Source of the DNA: Pseudomonas sp. TH43 | GTDB lineage: Bacteria; Pseudomonadota; Gammaproteobacteria; Pseudomonadales; Pseudomonadaceae | Length of the DNA: 64,000 nucleotides | NCBI RefSeq assembly: GCF_016650635.1 | Contig: NZ_JAEKFI010000004.1 | Coordinates: 248,001 to 312,000 of the forward strand | Reading direction: 5' to 3' | Part shown: piece after piece, positions 42,106 through 51,228 of the stretch | Layout of the letters: each line of letters opens with the position of its first letter | Position numbering within the stretch: the stretch's first letter is position 1 | Program-made: the position numbers and the translations under genes | Notes under the pieces: generated by a model | Databases searched by the model: none | What the model was told of the DNA's origin: nothing | The model's input: only the letters and a program-made list of their open reading frames with translations

Positions 42106-45100
42106 ATGGCTTTTACCGATCCGTTCATCCGCCGCCCGGTGCTCGCCACCGTGGTCAGCCTGTTGATTGTGCTGCTCGGCTTCCAGGCCTGGAGCAAGCT
42201 GCCGCTGCGCCAATACCCGCAAATGGAAAACGCCCTGATCACCGTGACCACGGCGTACCCCGGGGCCAACGCCGAGACCATTCAGGGCTACATCACCCAG
42301 CCGATGCAACAGAGCCTGGCCAGCGCCGAGGGTATCGACTACATGACCTCGGTCAGTCGGCAGAACTTCTCGACGATTTCGATCTACGCACGCATCGGCT
42401 CCAACACTGATCGCTTGTTCACCGAACTGCTGGCCAAAGCCAACGAGGTGAAGAACAAACTGCCGCAGGACGCCGAAGACCCGGTGCTGAGCAAGGAGTC
42501 CGCCGACGCTTCGGCGCTGATGTACATCAGCTTCTTCAGCAAGGACTTGAGCAACCCGCAGATCACCGACTACCTGTCCAGGGTGATCCAGCCAAAACTG
42601 GCGACCCTGCCGGGCATGGCCGAAGCGGAGATTCTCGGCAATCAGGTATTCGCCATGCGCCTGTGGCTCGACCCGGTGAAACTCGCCGGTTTCGGCCTCA
42701 GCGCCAGCGACGTGACCAACGCCGTGCGCCAGTACAACTTCCTCTCCGCCGCCGGCGAAGTGAAAGGCGAGTACGTGGTCACCAGCATCAACGCCAACAC
42801 CGAACTGAAATCCGCCGAGGCGTTTGCGGCGATTCCGCTCAAGGTCAGCGGCGACAGCCGCGTGCTGCTCAGCGATGTCGCGCGGGTTGAAATGGGGGCC
42901 GAAAACTACGACTCGATCAGCTCGTTCGGCGGCACGCCGTCGGTGTACATCGGCATCAAATCCTCGCCGGGCGCCAACCCGCTGGACGTGATCAGGGAAG
43001 TGCGCAAGATCATGCCGGAGCTGGAGGCGCAGTTGCCGCCCAACCTCAAGAGCGAGATCGCCTACGATGCCACGCTGTTTATTCAAGCATCCATCGACGA
43101 AGTGGTGAAAACCCTGTTCGAAGCGGTGCTGATCGTCATCGTCGTGGTGTTCCTGTTCCTCGGCGCACTGCGCTCGGTGGTGATCCCGGTGGTGACCATT
43201 CCCCTGTCGATGATCGGCGTGATGTTCTTCATGCAGATGATGGGTTACTCGATCAACCTGCTGACCTTGCTGGCGATGGTGCTGGCCATCGGGCTGGTGG
43301 TCGACGATGCGATTGTCGTGGTGGAAAACATCCACCGGCACATCGAGGAAGGCAAGACGCCTTTTGATGCCGCCCTTGAGGGTGCGCGGGAAATTGCCAT
43401 GCCGGTGGTATCGATGACCATCACTCTGGCTGCGGTGTACGCGCCAATCGGTTTCCTCACCGGGCTGACCGGGGCGCTGTTCAAGGAGTTCGCCCTGACT
43501 TTGGCCGGTGCAGTGGTGATTTCCGGGGTTGTCGCGCTGACGTTGTCGCCGATGATGTGCGCGTTTCTGCTACGCCCCGAACAGAATCCCAGCGGCCTCG
43601 CGCATCGCCTCGACCGCGTCTTCGACAACCTCAAGCGCCGCTACCAGAGCCTGCTGCACGGCACGCTGAATACGCGGCCGGTGGTGCTGGTGTTCGCGTT
43701 GATTGTGCTGTGCCTGATCCCGGTGTTCCTCAAGTTCACCAAATCGGAACTGGCGCCGGACGAAGACCAGGGCATCATTTTCATGATGGCCAGCGCCCCG
43801 CAACCGACCAACCTTGACTACCTGAGCACCTACACCGACGAGTTCATCAAGATCTTCAAGGAATTCCCGGAGTACTACTCTTCGTTCCAGATCAACGGCT
43901 ACAACGGCGTACAGGCCGGGATCGGCGGCTTCCTGCTCAAACCGTGGAACGAGCGCAGTCGCACACAGATGCAGATCCTTCCCGAGGTGCAAGGCAAACT
44001 GGGAAGTATCCCCGGCTTGCAGATCTTCGGTTTCAATCTGCCCTCGCTGCCCGGCACCGGTGAAGGCTTGCCGTTCGAGTTTGTGGTCAACACCGCCAAC
44101 GACTACGAACTGCTGCTGCAAGTGGCTGACCGGATCAAGAAACGCGCGATGGAGTCGGGCAAGTTCGCCTTCGTCGATCTCGATCTGGCATTCGACAAAC
44201 CTGAGGTAGTGGTCGACATCGACCGCGCCAAAGCCGCGCAGATGGGCGTGTCGATGCAGGATCTCGGAGGCACCCTGGCGACGCTGCTCGGTGAGGCGGA
44301 AATCAACCGTTTCACAATCGAAGGGCGCAGCTACAAGGTCATCGCTCAGGTCGAACGAGCGTACCGAGATAACCCGGACTGGCTGAACAATTACTACGTG
44401 AAGAACACCCAGGGTGAGCTGCTGCCCCTGTCGACACTGATCAAGATCAGCGATCGCGCGCGACCACGACAGCTCAACCAGTTCCAGCAGCTCAACGCCG
44501 CGAAAATCTCCGGTTTCCCGCTGGTGAGCATGGGCGAAGCGATCGACACCGTGTTGCAGATTGCCCGCGAGGAAGCACCGGCCGGTTTTGCTTTCGACTA
44601 TGGCGGCGCGTCACGCCAGTTCGTCCAGGAAGGCAGTGCCTTGTGGGTAACCTTCGCGTTGGCGCTGGCGATCATTTTCCTCGTGCTGGCGGCGCAGTTC
44701 GAGAGCTTCCGCGATCCACTGGTGATTCTGGTGACAGTGCCGCTGTCGATTTGCGGCGCGCTGATTCCGCTGTTCCTCGGTTGGTCGAGCATGAACATCT
44801 ACACCCAGGTCGGACTGGTAACGCTGATCGGGCTGATCAGCAAACACGGGATCCTGATCGTCGAATTCGCCAACCAGTTGCGCAAGGACAAAGGCCTCAC
44901 GGCGCGCGAAGCGGTGGAGGAAGCGGCGGCGATTCGCTTGCGACCGGTGCTGATGACCACCGCGGCGATGGTGTTTGGCATGGTGCCGTTGATTCTGGCG
45001 ACCGGTGCAGGCGCTGTGAGCCGGTTTGATATCGGCATGGTGATTGCGACGGGGATGTCGATCGGCACGTTGTTTACGCTGTTTGTGTTGCCGTGCATCT

Positions 45101-45135
45101 ACACCCTGCTGGCGAAACCTGACCTAAAACCATGA
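42106..45135 (+). CDS. RND efflux pump, inner-membrane transporter (MexW-like)
   Basis: A 1,009-residue, 12-helix HAE-1-type pump, proton-driven. It starts MAFTDPFIRRPVLATVVSLLIVLLG and has the transmembrane-4 proton-relay aspartates in LAIGLVVDDAIVVVENIHRH, two large periplasmic loops, and GLISKHGILIVEFANQLR in the second half. With the adaptor it should export drugs or solvents. It starts with AAGGAAAC upstream. Confidence 0.92.
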   Translation: MAFTDPFIRRPVLATVVSLLIVLLGFQAWSKLPLRQYPQMENALITVTTAYPGANAETIQGYITQPMQQSLASAEGIDYMTSVSRQNFSTISIYARIGSNTDRLFTELLAKANEVKNKLPQDAEDPVLSKESADASALMYISFFSKDLSNPQITDYLSRVIQPKLATLPGMAEAEILGNQVFAMRLWLDPVKLAGFGLSASDVTNAVRQYNFLSAAGEVKGEYVVTSINANTELKSAEAFAAIPLKVSGDSRVLLSDVARVEMGAENYDSISSFGGTPSVYIGIKSSPGANPLDVIREVRKIMPELEAQLPPNLKSEIAYDATLFIQASIDEVVKTLFEAVLIVIVVVFLFLGALRSVVIPVVTIPLSMIGVMFFMQMMGYSINLLTLLAMVLAIGLVVDDAIVVVENIHRHIEEGKTPFDAALEGAREIAMPVVSMTITLAAVYAPIGFLTGLTGALFKEFALTLAGAVVISGVVALTLSPMMCAFLLRPEQNPSGLAHRLDRVFDNLKRRYQSLLHGTLNTRPVVLVFALIVLCLIPVFLKFTKSELAPDEDQGIIFMMASAPQPTNLDYLSTYTDEFIKIFKEFPEYYSSFQINGYNGVQAGIGGFLLKPWNERSRTQMQILPEVQGKLGSIPGLQIFGFNLPSLPGTGEGLPFEFVVNTANDYELLLQVADRIKKRAMESGKFAFVDLDLAFDKPEVVVDIDRAKAAQMGVSMQDLGGTLATLLGEAEINRFTIEGRSYKVIAQVERAYRDNPDWLNNYYVKNTQGELLPLSTLIKISDRARPRQLNQFQQLNAAKISGFPLVSMGEAIDTVLQIAREEAPAGFAFDYGGASRQFVQEGSALWVTFALALAIIFLVLAAQFESFRDPLVILVTVPLSICGALIPLFLGWSSMNIYTQVGLVTLIGLISKHGILIVEFANQLRKDKGLTAREAVEEAAAIRLRPVLMTTAAMVFGMVPLILATGAGAVSRFDIGMVIATGMSIGTLFTLFVLPCIYTLLAKPDLKP

Positions 45136-45139
45136 CCCT

Positions 45140-45229
45140 GCAGGAGCTCGGCAGGCTGCGATCTTTTGACCTTGACCATGCGTTTTAAAACCAAATCAAA
45201 AGATCGCAGCCTGCGGCAGCTCCTACACA
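45140..45229. repeat. inverted REP pair (GCTGCCGCAGG type)
   Basis: CAGGAGCTCGGCAGGCTGCG and the inverse GCAGCCTGCGGCAGCTCCTA after the pump gene. Confidence 0.83.
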
Positions 45230-45247
45230 GGGGGTTTGTATTCATCC

Positions 45248-45280
45248 ATAAAAAAGACCTCGCATTTGCGAGGCCTTTTA
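45248..45280 (-). terminator. terminator, mainly for the minus-strand wapQ operon
   Basis: CCTCGCA/TGCGAGG stem with T-run TCTTTTTT on the minus strand and CCTTTT on the plus strand; sits between convergent genes. Confidence 0.75.
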
Positions 45281-45297
45281 TGTGGGCTTCAACCGGG

Positions 45298-45525
45298 TCA
45301 ACTCTGTGGCTTCATCCCTTGGGAAAGCCCGAACATGAACAGCAACAAATCATGGTCGGGTTTACTCGCCGCAGAGACTTTTGCCACGCGGGGTATAGCG
45401 CAGTGAGCATCCGTTGTGGATGCACCTATTACCTGCATGCGAGGCTGCTCCCAGGCAGCCACCGCCAGTGAAGCAACTGCCAAGGCCCCTACCAGGAACA
45501 AACCTCGTGCAATTTCGAGTTTCAT
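45298..45525 (-). CDS. small secreted protein at the end of the wapQ operon
   Basis: A 75-residue product with a signal peptide (ARGLFLVGALAVASLAVAA) and a short mature part of ~50 residues (EQPRMQVIGASTTDAHCAIPRVAKVS...). No family recognised. It starts 2 bp after the stop of the kinase-like gene, so it belongs to the ColR-associated operon. One cysteine in the mature part. From memory an unnamed small gene holds this place in P. aeruginosa (PA4377). Confidence 0.65.
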   Translation of the reverse strand: MKLEIARGLFLVGALAVASLAVAAWEQPRMQVIGASTTDAHCAIPRVAKVSAASKPDHDLLLFMFGLSQGMKPQS

Positions 45526-45527
45526 CG

Positions 45528-46241
45528 CTATAAACCTTTGATAGCGCTGCCAAACGCCGTCTCATAAAAGTAGACGAGTTTTTTCCAGTCCGTATCGCTG
45601 AACGACGAGTGGCGACGCATTTGCTTCATGTCATGGGAGGCGGCGCGATAGGCGGTCAAACGTTGCCGGCACTTCTCGAAGTCGATCAAAGCGACTTCGA
45701 CCTTGGCCGACTCAGGCTCACCGGTTACCCGCACAAATACGTGTTTGATGTAGATGCAACTGTGCTGCCAACGGCCCTTGTGCATACGCGCAAGATTCTC
45801 GGCCAGCTCTTTGAGGACACGCTCATAAACCGCTTCGCCGAATTGCGCGCGACCACCGCCGGCTTCCCACTTTTCCAGTTCGTCGAAACCGTCCAGCGAC
45901 TTCGTCACCAGCAAGGCTCGCCACTTGTATTGCGGGTCAGGTTGCGCGCCGCAGAAAACGATTTCCGGCACCCGCACTCCGAGCTTGCTCACACCGGTCA
46001 GGGCATCGAGCTCACGCAATACCGTCGGGCGACCGAACGGGTGCAACCAACTGCGATAGATGTGTCCGGTCTGGCGCTTTGCATACAGCAGTTGCCCGTC
46101 ACGTCCGATGACTCGTTGCACACCACTTTCGCCACCACGACGCACGTTGGGTTCTTCTACCCACTCACCGCGCTGGTTCCAGTAATAGTCAAAACGATCC
46201 TGCGGAGCAATGTCCGATTCTGCTGCAAATTGCACTGCCAT
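45528..46241 (-). CDS. wapQ: LPS core heptose kinase-like protein (WapQ/InaA family)
   Basis: A 237-residue kinase-fold protein of the lipopolysaccharide kinase/InaA family: VQRVIGRDGQLLYAKRQTGHIYRSWLHPFGRPTVLREL (nucleotide lobe), LLVTKSLDGFDELEKW, and the catalytic-loop equivalent MHKGRWQHSCIYIKHVFV with the metal-binding VALIDFEKCR. It should phosphorylate a sugar of the LPS inner core. It lies directly downstream of a 222-residue methyltransferase gene, reproducing the colR-colS-orf222-wapQ arrangement described in P. fluorescens. Confidence 0.83.
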   Translation of the reverse strand: MAVQFAAESDIAPQDRFDYYWNQRGEWVEEPNVRRGGESGVQRVIGRDGQLLYAKRQTGHIYRSWLHPFGRPTVLRELDALTGVSKLGVRVPEIVFCGAQPDPQYKWRALLVTKSLDGFDELEKWEAGGGRAQFGEAVYERVLKELAENLARMHKGRWQHSCIYIKHVFVRVTGEPESAKVEVALIDFEKCRQRLTAYRAASHDMKQMRRHSSFSDTDWKKLVYFYETAFGSAIKGL

Positions 46242-46245
46242 TCCG

Positions 46246-46914
46246 TTACCTCTTGCGTAATACGTAAACCCGCCACATGGCATAGAGCGGAATAAAATCC
46301 AGTTGTTCTTGAATGCGGAACCCAGCGTCTTCAAATTCCTTTTCGACCGTAACAGCCGGTAACACAAAGCGATTCTGGTAACCTTCCTGTCCACGCTCGG
46401 CCTCGGCCTTCTTGCGTTTCCAGGCCTTGAAGTTGCCATCCACCCACAGCGAAATAATCACGCTGTCACGGGTGACGCGTTCAAATTCACGCAGAATGGC
46501 CCGTCGATGCTCGGCTTCACCGATGTGATGGAGCAAACGCATGCAGAAAATGCTGTCGACGGCGTTATCAGGCAAGGCAATGTCGAACGCAGATGTGTGC
46601 AAGGGTTGTACCCGTTTCACCACCTCCGCCGGTTGTGCCTGCATGGCCGTCCGGATCATCGACTCGGAATTGTCCGCGCCAATGATCACCCGGTTGGGTT
46701 TTTCCGCCAGCAATGGCCAGAAACGCCCCGCCCCGCACGGCAAATCCAGCACCAGACCCGGTTCGCCAGCCAATGTCAGCGCCTTGCGAGCCAGTTGCTC
46801 GTCACGCCAATGGGACAAACGGCGACCGAGATTGGCCTGATGCTTTTGCAGATATTTCTGCGCATGCGTGTCGTCATACTTTTCGGAAAAATCGAGTTTG
46901 ATCGGGCCGGCCAT
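46246..46914 (-). CDS. SAM-dependent methyltransferase (orf222 of the colRS locus)
   Basis: A 222-residue class I methyltransferase: motif I VLDLPCGAGRFWPLLA, motif II GADNSESMI, then AFDIALPDNAVDSIFCMRLLHH. Its length equals the orf222 described beside colRS in P. fluorescens WCS365. Probably modifies LPS or another envelope component with WapQ; the substrate is unknown. AGGAG lies 8 nt before the ATG. The stop is 4 bp before wapQ. A ColR-like box lies 69 bp upstream. Confidence 0.85.
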   Translation of the reverse strand: MAGPIKLDFSEKYDDTHAQKYLQKHQANLGRRLSHWRDEQLARKALTLAGEPGLVLDLPCGAGRFWPLLAEKPNRVIIGADNSESMIRTAMQAQPAEVVKRVQPLHTSAFDIALPDNAVDSIFCMRLLHHIGEAEHRRAILREFERVTRDSVIISLWVDGNFKAWKRKKAEAERGQEGYQNRFVLPAVTVEKEFEDAGFRIQEQLDFIPLYAMWRVYVLRKR

Positions 46915-46983
46915 CACCAGGACTCCTGAATTGCTGATGTCCCCACCATAAGCAGGGCCGTGTCAGCGTCAGGTCATCCATTT

Positions 46984-46999
46984 GTGAAAAAAACGTCGG
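46984..46999 (-). promoter_or_regulatory. ColR-like binding box upstream of orf222-wapQ
   Basis: On the minus strand CCGACGTTTTTTTCAC agrees at every defined position with the ColR consensus I recall from P. putida, YYNASNNYTTTTTCAC. It ends 69 bp before the methyltransferase start, in the 162-bp gap after colS. Confidence 0.7.
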
Positions 47000-47076
47000 G
47001 TAAACCCGCAAACTATTTCAAGGTTATACAGGATTTAGACAGGTTGGCGGGAGTGGCTGGGTGCCACCACCGCGTG

Positions 47077-48351
47077 TCAGCCTTTGCCCAATTCCACCTC
47101 GAAACGGCAACCGTTGGGCTGCATGGTGCTCAGCGTCACCGTCCAGCCCTGGTTCTCGCAGATCCGCTGAACCAATGACAATCCGAGCCCCAACCCTTCG
47201 CCGCGGTTTTCAGTGCCGCGTACAAACGGCTGGAACATCGCCTCGCGCTTCTCCTCCGGAATGCCGACGCCCGAATCTTCGACGACAAAGCCATTAGCGT
47301 TCAGCGACAGGCGAATAAAGCCCTGTTCGGTGTAGTGGCAGGCATTGCGCAAGAGGTTGCCCATCACCGCTGTCAGCAACGTGGCGTTGTAACAGGTGTC
47401 CGGTGGGTTGCCGGGCTCGAACTGCAATTTCAGGCCTTTGCTTTCGATCGGTTCGCGCCAGACATTCAGCAAGCTGTCAGCCACCTGAGCGAGATTATGT
47501 TGCGGCGCCATCCCGGCGTCTTCGCGCTGGGCACGGGCGAGCATCAGAAAGGTCTGCACCAGTTCGCGCATTTCTTCGCTGGCGCGGGCAATACGCTCGA
47601 CCTGAGAGCGACCGCGCTGATCGATAGCCGGGTTCTCCAGCAGCAATTCGCAGGAGCTGGCCAGCACCATCAGTGGGGTGCGCAATTCGTGGCTGACGTC
47701 ACTGGTAAACAGCCGTTCGCGACTCAACGCCTGACGCAGACGCCCGAGCGTCGCATCGAAGGCCACTGCCAGTTCACCGACTTCGTCTGCTGCGTAATCC
47801 GGCGCCAACGGTGGCGCCAGCCCGAGCAACTGGTCGCGATGGCGTACCTGCCGGGCCAGCCGTACCACCGGCGCCATTACTTTGCGCGCCAGCACCCAGC
47901 CGAGGAATACCGCCAGCGCCAGGCTGAGCACAAAGCCGACCAGCACGACGGCAAACAGCACGCGTTCACGCTCTTCAAAATCGCTTTGATCCTGCAGCAG
48001 CACATAGCGACGACCGTCGACGATTTCGACCATCGCGTGGTACGACAGCTGCTCGCGGAACACTTCGTGGAAACCGGAATCGAGGTGGCGCAAATCCTTG
48101 GGCAATTCAAAATCACCCGGCCCGCCACTGAAATAGAACAACTGATCCGGCTCCGGGCGATGGCTCCAGTCGGAGACATTGTCCATCAGCAGCAGGCGCT
48201 GCAAATCGCCGCCCAGCCCGGCCGAAATCAGTTTCTCCTCGACCAGATGCACCGTTGCGACGATGCCCATGGCGAAGGCGCCGGCCACCAGCGCGCTCAT
48301 CAGCGCGAAGGCAATGATGATCCGTTGAGAAAGGCTCTGTCTAAACTCCAT
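47077..48351 (-). CDS. colS: ColS sensor histidine kinase
   Basis: A 424-residue kinase: helix 1 (IIIAFALMSALVAGAFAMGIVATV), a ~90-residue periplasmic loop rich in acidic residues (including HEVFREQ, the region where ColS binds Fe3+/Zn2+ in P. putida), helix 2 (VLFAVVLVGFVLSLALAVFLGWVL), HAMP, H-box SHELRTPLMVLASS, N-box NLLRNACHY, and DSGVGIPEE/GEGLGLGLSLVQRI. Start overlaps the colR stop (TAATG). It should respond to excess metal ions and control envelope maintenance. Confidence 0.9.
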   Translation of the reverse strand: MEFRQSLSQRIIIAFALMSALVAGAFAMGIVATVHLVEEKLISAGLGGDLQRLLLMDNVSDWSHRPEPDQLFYFSGGPGDFELPKDLRHLDSGFHEVFREQLSYHAMVEIVDGRRYVLLQDQSDFEERERVLFAVVLVGFVLSLALAVFLGWVLARKVMAPVVRLARQVRHRDQLLGLAPPLAPDYAADEVGELAVAFDATLGRLRQALSRERLFTSDVSHELRTPLMVLASSCELLLENPAIDQRGRSQVERIARASEEMRELVQTFLMLARAQREDAGMAPQHNLAQVADSLLNVWREPIESKGLKLQFEPGNPPDTCYNATLLTAVMGNLLRNACHYTEQGFIRLSLNANGFVVEDSGVGIPEEKREAMFQPFVRGTENRGEGLGLGLSLVQRICENQGWTVTLSTMQPNGCRFEVELGKG

Positions 48352-49022
48352 TACGCATCGGCCAGGCGGTAACCCACGCCGTGCACGGTATGCAGCAGTG
48401 GCTTGGCGAAAGGCTTGTCGATCACCTGACGCAATTGGTGAACGTGGCTGCGCAGACTGTCGCTATCGGGGCAGTCATCGCCCCACAGCGCTTCTTCGAG
48501 CACTTCGCGACGCAGTACATGCGGGCTCTTCTGCATCAACACTGCCAACAACTTGAGGCCGACCGGGTTGAGTTTCAGCAGCTTACCTTCGCGGGTCACT
48601 TCCAGCGTATCGAGGTCGTAACTCAAATCGCCAACCTGCAACGCCCGACGTCCGCCACCCTGCGCCCGGCGCATCACCGCTTCGACGCGCGCGGCCAGCT
48701 CGGACAAGGCAAACGGCTTGATCAGGTAATCGTCGGCGCCGGACTTGAATCCCTGCAAGCGGTCGTCGAGTTGATCGCGGGCGGTGAGCATGATCACCGG
48801 GGTGTCGCGGCGGGCATCTTCGCGCAGGCGCTTGCACAGCGTGTAGCCATCAATCCCCGGCAACATGATGTCGAGAATGATCAGGTCGTAATGCTCGGTC
48901 GCCGCCAGATGCAGGCCCGACAGACCGTCCTGCGCGCAGTCGACGGTATAGCCTTTGAGGCCCAGATAATCGGCCAGATTGGCGAGGATGTCGCGGTTGT
49001 CTTCGACCACCAGGATTCGCAT
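48351..49022 (-). CDS. colR: ColR response regulator (OmpR family)
   Basis: A 223-residue regulator: receiver with the phospho-acceptor Asp in LIILDIMLPGIDG and a winged-helix DNA-binding domain ending VHQLRQVIDKPFAKPLLHTVHGVGYRL. The ATG at 49022 has AGAGG 7 nt upstream; a GTG two codons earlier is less likely. Two ColR-like boxes lie in the flanking intergenic regions. Confidence 0.9.
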   Translation of the reverse strand: MRILVVEDNRDILANLADYLGLKGYTVDCAQDGLSGLHLAATEHYDLIILDIMLPGIDGYTLCKRLREDARRDTPVIMLTARDQLDDRLQGFKSGADDYLIKPFALSELAARVEAVMRRAQGGGRRALQVGDLSYDLDTLEVTREGKLLKLNPVGLKLLAVLMQKSPHVLRREVLEEALWGDDCPDSDSLRSHVHQLRQVIDKPFAKPLLHTVHGVGYRLADA

Positions 49023-49138
49023 GGGCACCTCTTCCGTACACAGTAATGGCCGTCTTGGCCCGCGCAGCTTACGGCCAACTCAGCCTCAGGGCTAGGCTGA
49101 AAACCGTTGAAATCGACGCTCTCAACCAAATTTGAGGG

Positions 49139-49154
49139 TTAACAAGATTTTCAC
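49139..49154 (+). promoter_or_regulatory. ColR-like box upstream of the sulfatase-family gene
   Basis: TTAACAAGATTTTCAC matches the recalled ColR consensus at all but two defined positions and ends 70 bp before the ATG at 49225, almost the same distance as the box before orf222. Confidence 0.55.
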
Positions 49155-49224
49155 TATCGGTTCACAACCTGACTACAGTCACCACGCAACACTCTCGCGC
49201 CATTAGATATAAGGAATGTAGACA

Positions 49225-51174
49225 ATGGACTCTTTGAAGATGGCGCCCCTGCGCCTTCTGCTACTGGTCACCGGTGTATGGCTGGTGATCTTTTCCGTGA
49301 CCCGCGCCGTTTTGTTGCTGACGCATCTGGATGAGGCCGGTGGCGGCGCTTTTGCCTTATTCGGCATCGGTCTGCTGTACGACCTCGGCTTCCTTGCGTA
49401 TGCAGCGTTGCCGATGGGCTTGTATTTGTTGCTGTGCCCGCCGGCGTTATGGCGTCGTCGCGGCCATCGCTGGTTTCTGCAAGGCCTGTTCACCGTCAGC
49501 CTGTTCGCCATGCTGTTCGTGTCAGTGGCCGAATGGCTGTTCTGGGACGAGTTCGGCGTGCGCTTCAACTTCATCGCCGTCGACTACCTGGTGTATTCCG
49601 ACGAAGTGCTGAACAACGTGCTGGAGTCGTACCCGATCGGTACGCTGTTGAGCATTCTGGCGCTGCTGGCCATTGCCATCAGTTTTGCTCTGCGCAAAAC
49701 GTTCAATGCTGCACTGGACGCTCCGCTGCCGCCGCTGCGTGGGCGCTTGCTCAATGCGCTGGGTTTGCTGGTTGTCGCAGGCTTGAGCCTGCAACTGCTG
49801 AGTCAGGACGCACCGCGTGCTCAGGGCGGCAACGCCTATCAAAACGAATTGGCGAGCAATGGCCCGTATCAGTTTTTCGCTGCATTCCGTAACAACGAGC
49901 TGGATTACACCCAGTTCTACAGCAGCCACACACCTGAGGTAGTCGCCCGACAGATTCGCGCTGAATTGAGCGAACCCAATGCCCGCTTCATCGGTCAGGA
50001 TCCGCAAGACATCCGTCGGATGATCGACAACCCCGGCACTGCGCGCACACCGAACATCGTGCTGGTGACCATCGAAAGCCTCAGCGCCAAATACCTGGGC
50101 AGCAATGGTGACGAGCGCAACCTGACGCCAAATCTCGATGCCTTGCGCAAACAGAGCCTGTACTTCAACAATTTCTACGCCACCGGCACCCGCACCGACC
50201 GTGGCCTGGAAGCCATTACCCTGGCCATTCCACCGACGCCGGGCCGTTCGATCGTCAAGCGCATCGGCCGTGAAAGCGGTTTCGCCAGTCTTGGCCAGCA
50301 ACTGAGTGCGGTGGGTTACGACAGCGTGTTCGTGTATGGCGGGCGCGGCTATTTCGACAACATGAATGCATTCTTCAGTGGCAACGGCTATCGCGTGGTT
50401 GATCAGAGCAGCGTCGATGAAGCGGACATTCACTTCAAGAATGCCTGGGGCATGGCCGACGAGGATCTGTACAAGCAGACCCTGAAACTCGCCGATGCCG
50501 ACTACGCCAAACAGCAGCCTTTCCTGCTGCAACTGATGACCACCTCCAACCACCGTCCTTACACCTACCCGGACAATCGCATCGACATCAAATCCGGTAA
50601 TGGTCGCGACGGCGCGGTGAAATACACCGACTACGCCATCGGCGAGTTCCTTGCGCAGGCGCGGCAGAAACCGTGGTTCGACAACACGATCTTCATTTTC
50701 GTCGCTGACCACACCGCAGGCAGCGCCGGTAAGGAAGACTTGCCGATTGCCAACTACCAGATCCCGCTGTTCATTTATGCACCGAAGCTGATTGAACCTC
50801 GCGAAAACGGCCAACTGGCCAGCCAGATCGACCTCGCGCCGACCTTGTTGGGTTTGTTGAACATGGATTACCAATCAACGTTCTTCGGCCGCAACCTGTT
50901 GCAGGACAACCCGCTGCCGCCGCGTGTCGTGGTGGGTAACTATCAGCATCTGGGCCTGTTCGACGGCAAGGATCTGGCGATTCTCAGCCCGCGCCAGGGC
51001 CTGCGTCGCCACGACGATGCACTGACCGAGAGCCGTGAGTCACGGGCGACCAGCGATGACCCGCTGATCAGCCGCGCCATCACCTATTACCAAACCGCCA
51101 GTTATGGCTTCAAGCAACAGCTGCTTGGCTGGAAAGCACCCAAGGAGGGTGCTCCGCAAGTCAGCGAACGTTAA
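49225..51174 (+). CDS. LTA synthase-like/sulfatase-family membrane transferase
   Basis: A 649-residue inner-membrane enzyme. Five N-terminal helices (from LLLLVTGVWLVIFSVTRAVLLL to LLSILALLAIAISFAL) precede a periplasmic alkaline-phosphatase-like domain beginning TPNIVLVTIESLSAKYLG. The nucleophile threonine is expected in the ATGTRTDRGLEAITLA region; metal-binding FVADHTAGS near the C-terminus. Related enzymes transfer phosphoglycerol or phosphoethanolamine to envelope lipids. It is likely ColR-controlled and is followed by a PAP2 phosphatase. Confidence 0.85.
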   Translation: MDSLKMAPLRLLLLVTGVWLVIFSVTRAVLLLTHLDEAGGGAFALFGIGLLYDLGFLAYAALPMGLYLLLCPPALWRRRGHRWFLQGLFTVSLFAMLFVSVAEWLFWDEFGVRFNFIAVDYLVYSDEVLNNVLESYPIGTLLSILALLAIAISFALRKTFNAALDAPLPPLRGRLLNALGLLVVAGLSLQLLSQDAPRAQGGNAYQNELASNGPYQFFAAFRNNELDYTQFYSSHTPEVVARQIRAELSEPNARFIGQDPQDIRRMIDNPGTARTPNIVLVTIESLSAKYLGSNGDERNLTPNLDALRKQSLYFNNFYATGTRTDRGLEAITLAIPPTPGRSIVKRIGRESGFASLGQQLSAVGYDSVFVYGGRGYFDNMNAFFSGNGYRVVDQSSVDEADIHFKNAWGMADEDLYKQTLKLADADYAKQQPFLLQLMTTSNHRPYTYPDNRIDIKSGNGRDGAVKYTDYAIGEFLAQARQKPWFDNTIFIFVADHTAGSAGKEDLPIANYQIPLFIYAPKLIEPRENGQLASQIDLAPTLLGLLNMDYQSTFFGRNLLQDNPLPPRVVVGNYQHLGLFDGKDLAILSPRQGLRRHDDALTESRESRATSDDPLISRAITYYQTASYGFKQQLLGWKAPKEGAPQVSER

Positions 51175-51180
51175 TCGAAG

Positions 51181-51214
51181 CGCCCCGGGCCGATGTCTCG
51201 GGGCGTTTTCTTTT
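51181..51214 (+). terminator. terminator between the sulfatase-family and PAP2 genes
   Basis: CGCCCCG / CGGGGCG stem with 11-nt loop and TTTTCTTTT, 6 bp after the stop. Confidence 0.8.
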
Positions 51215-51228
51215 GTTCAGGATCCGTC

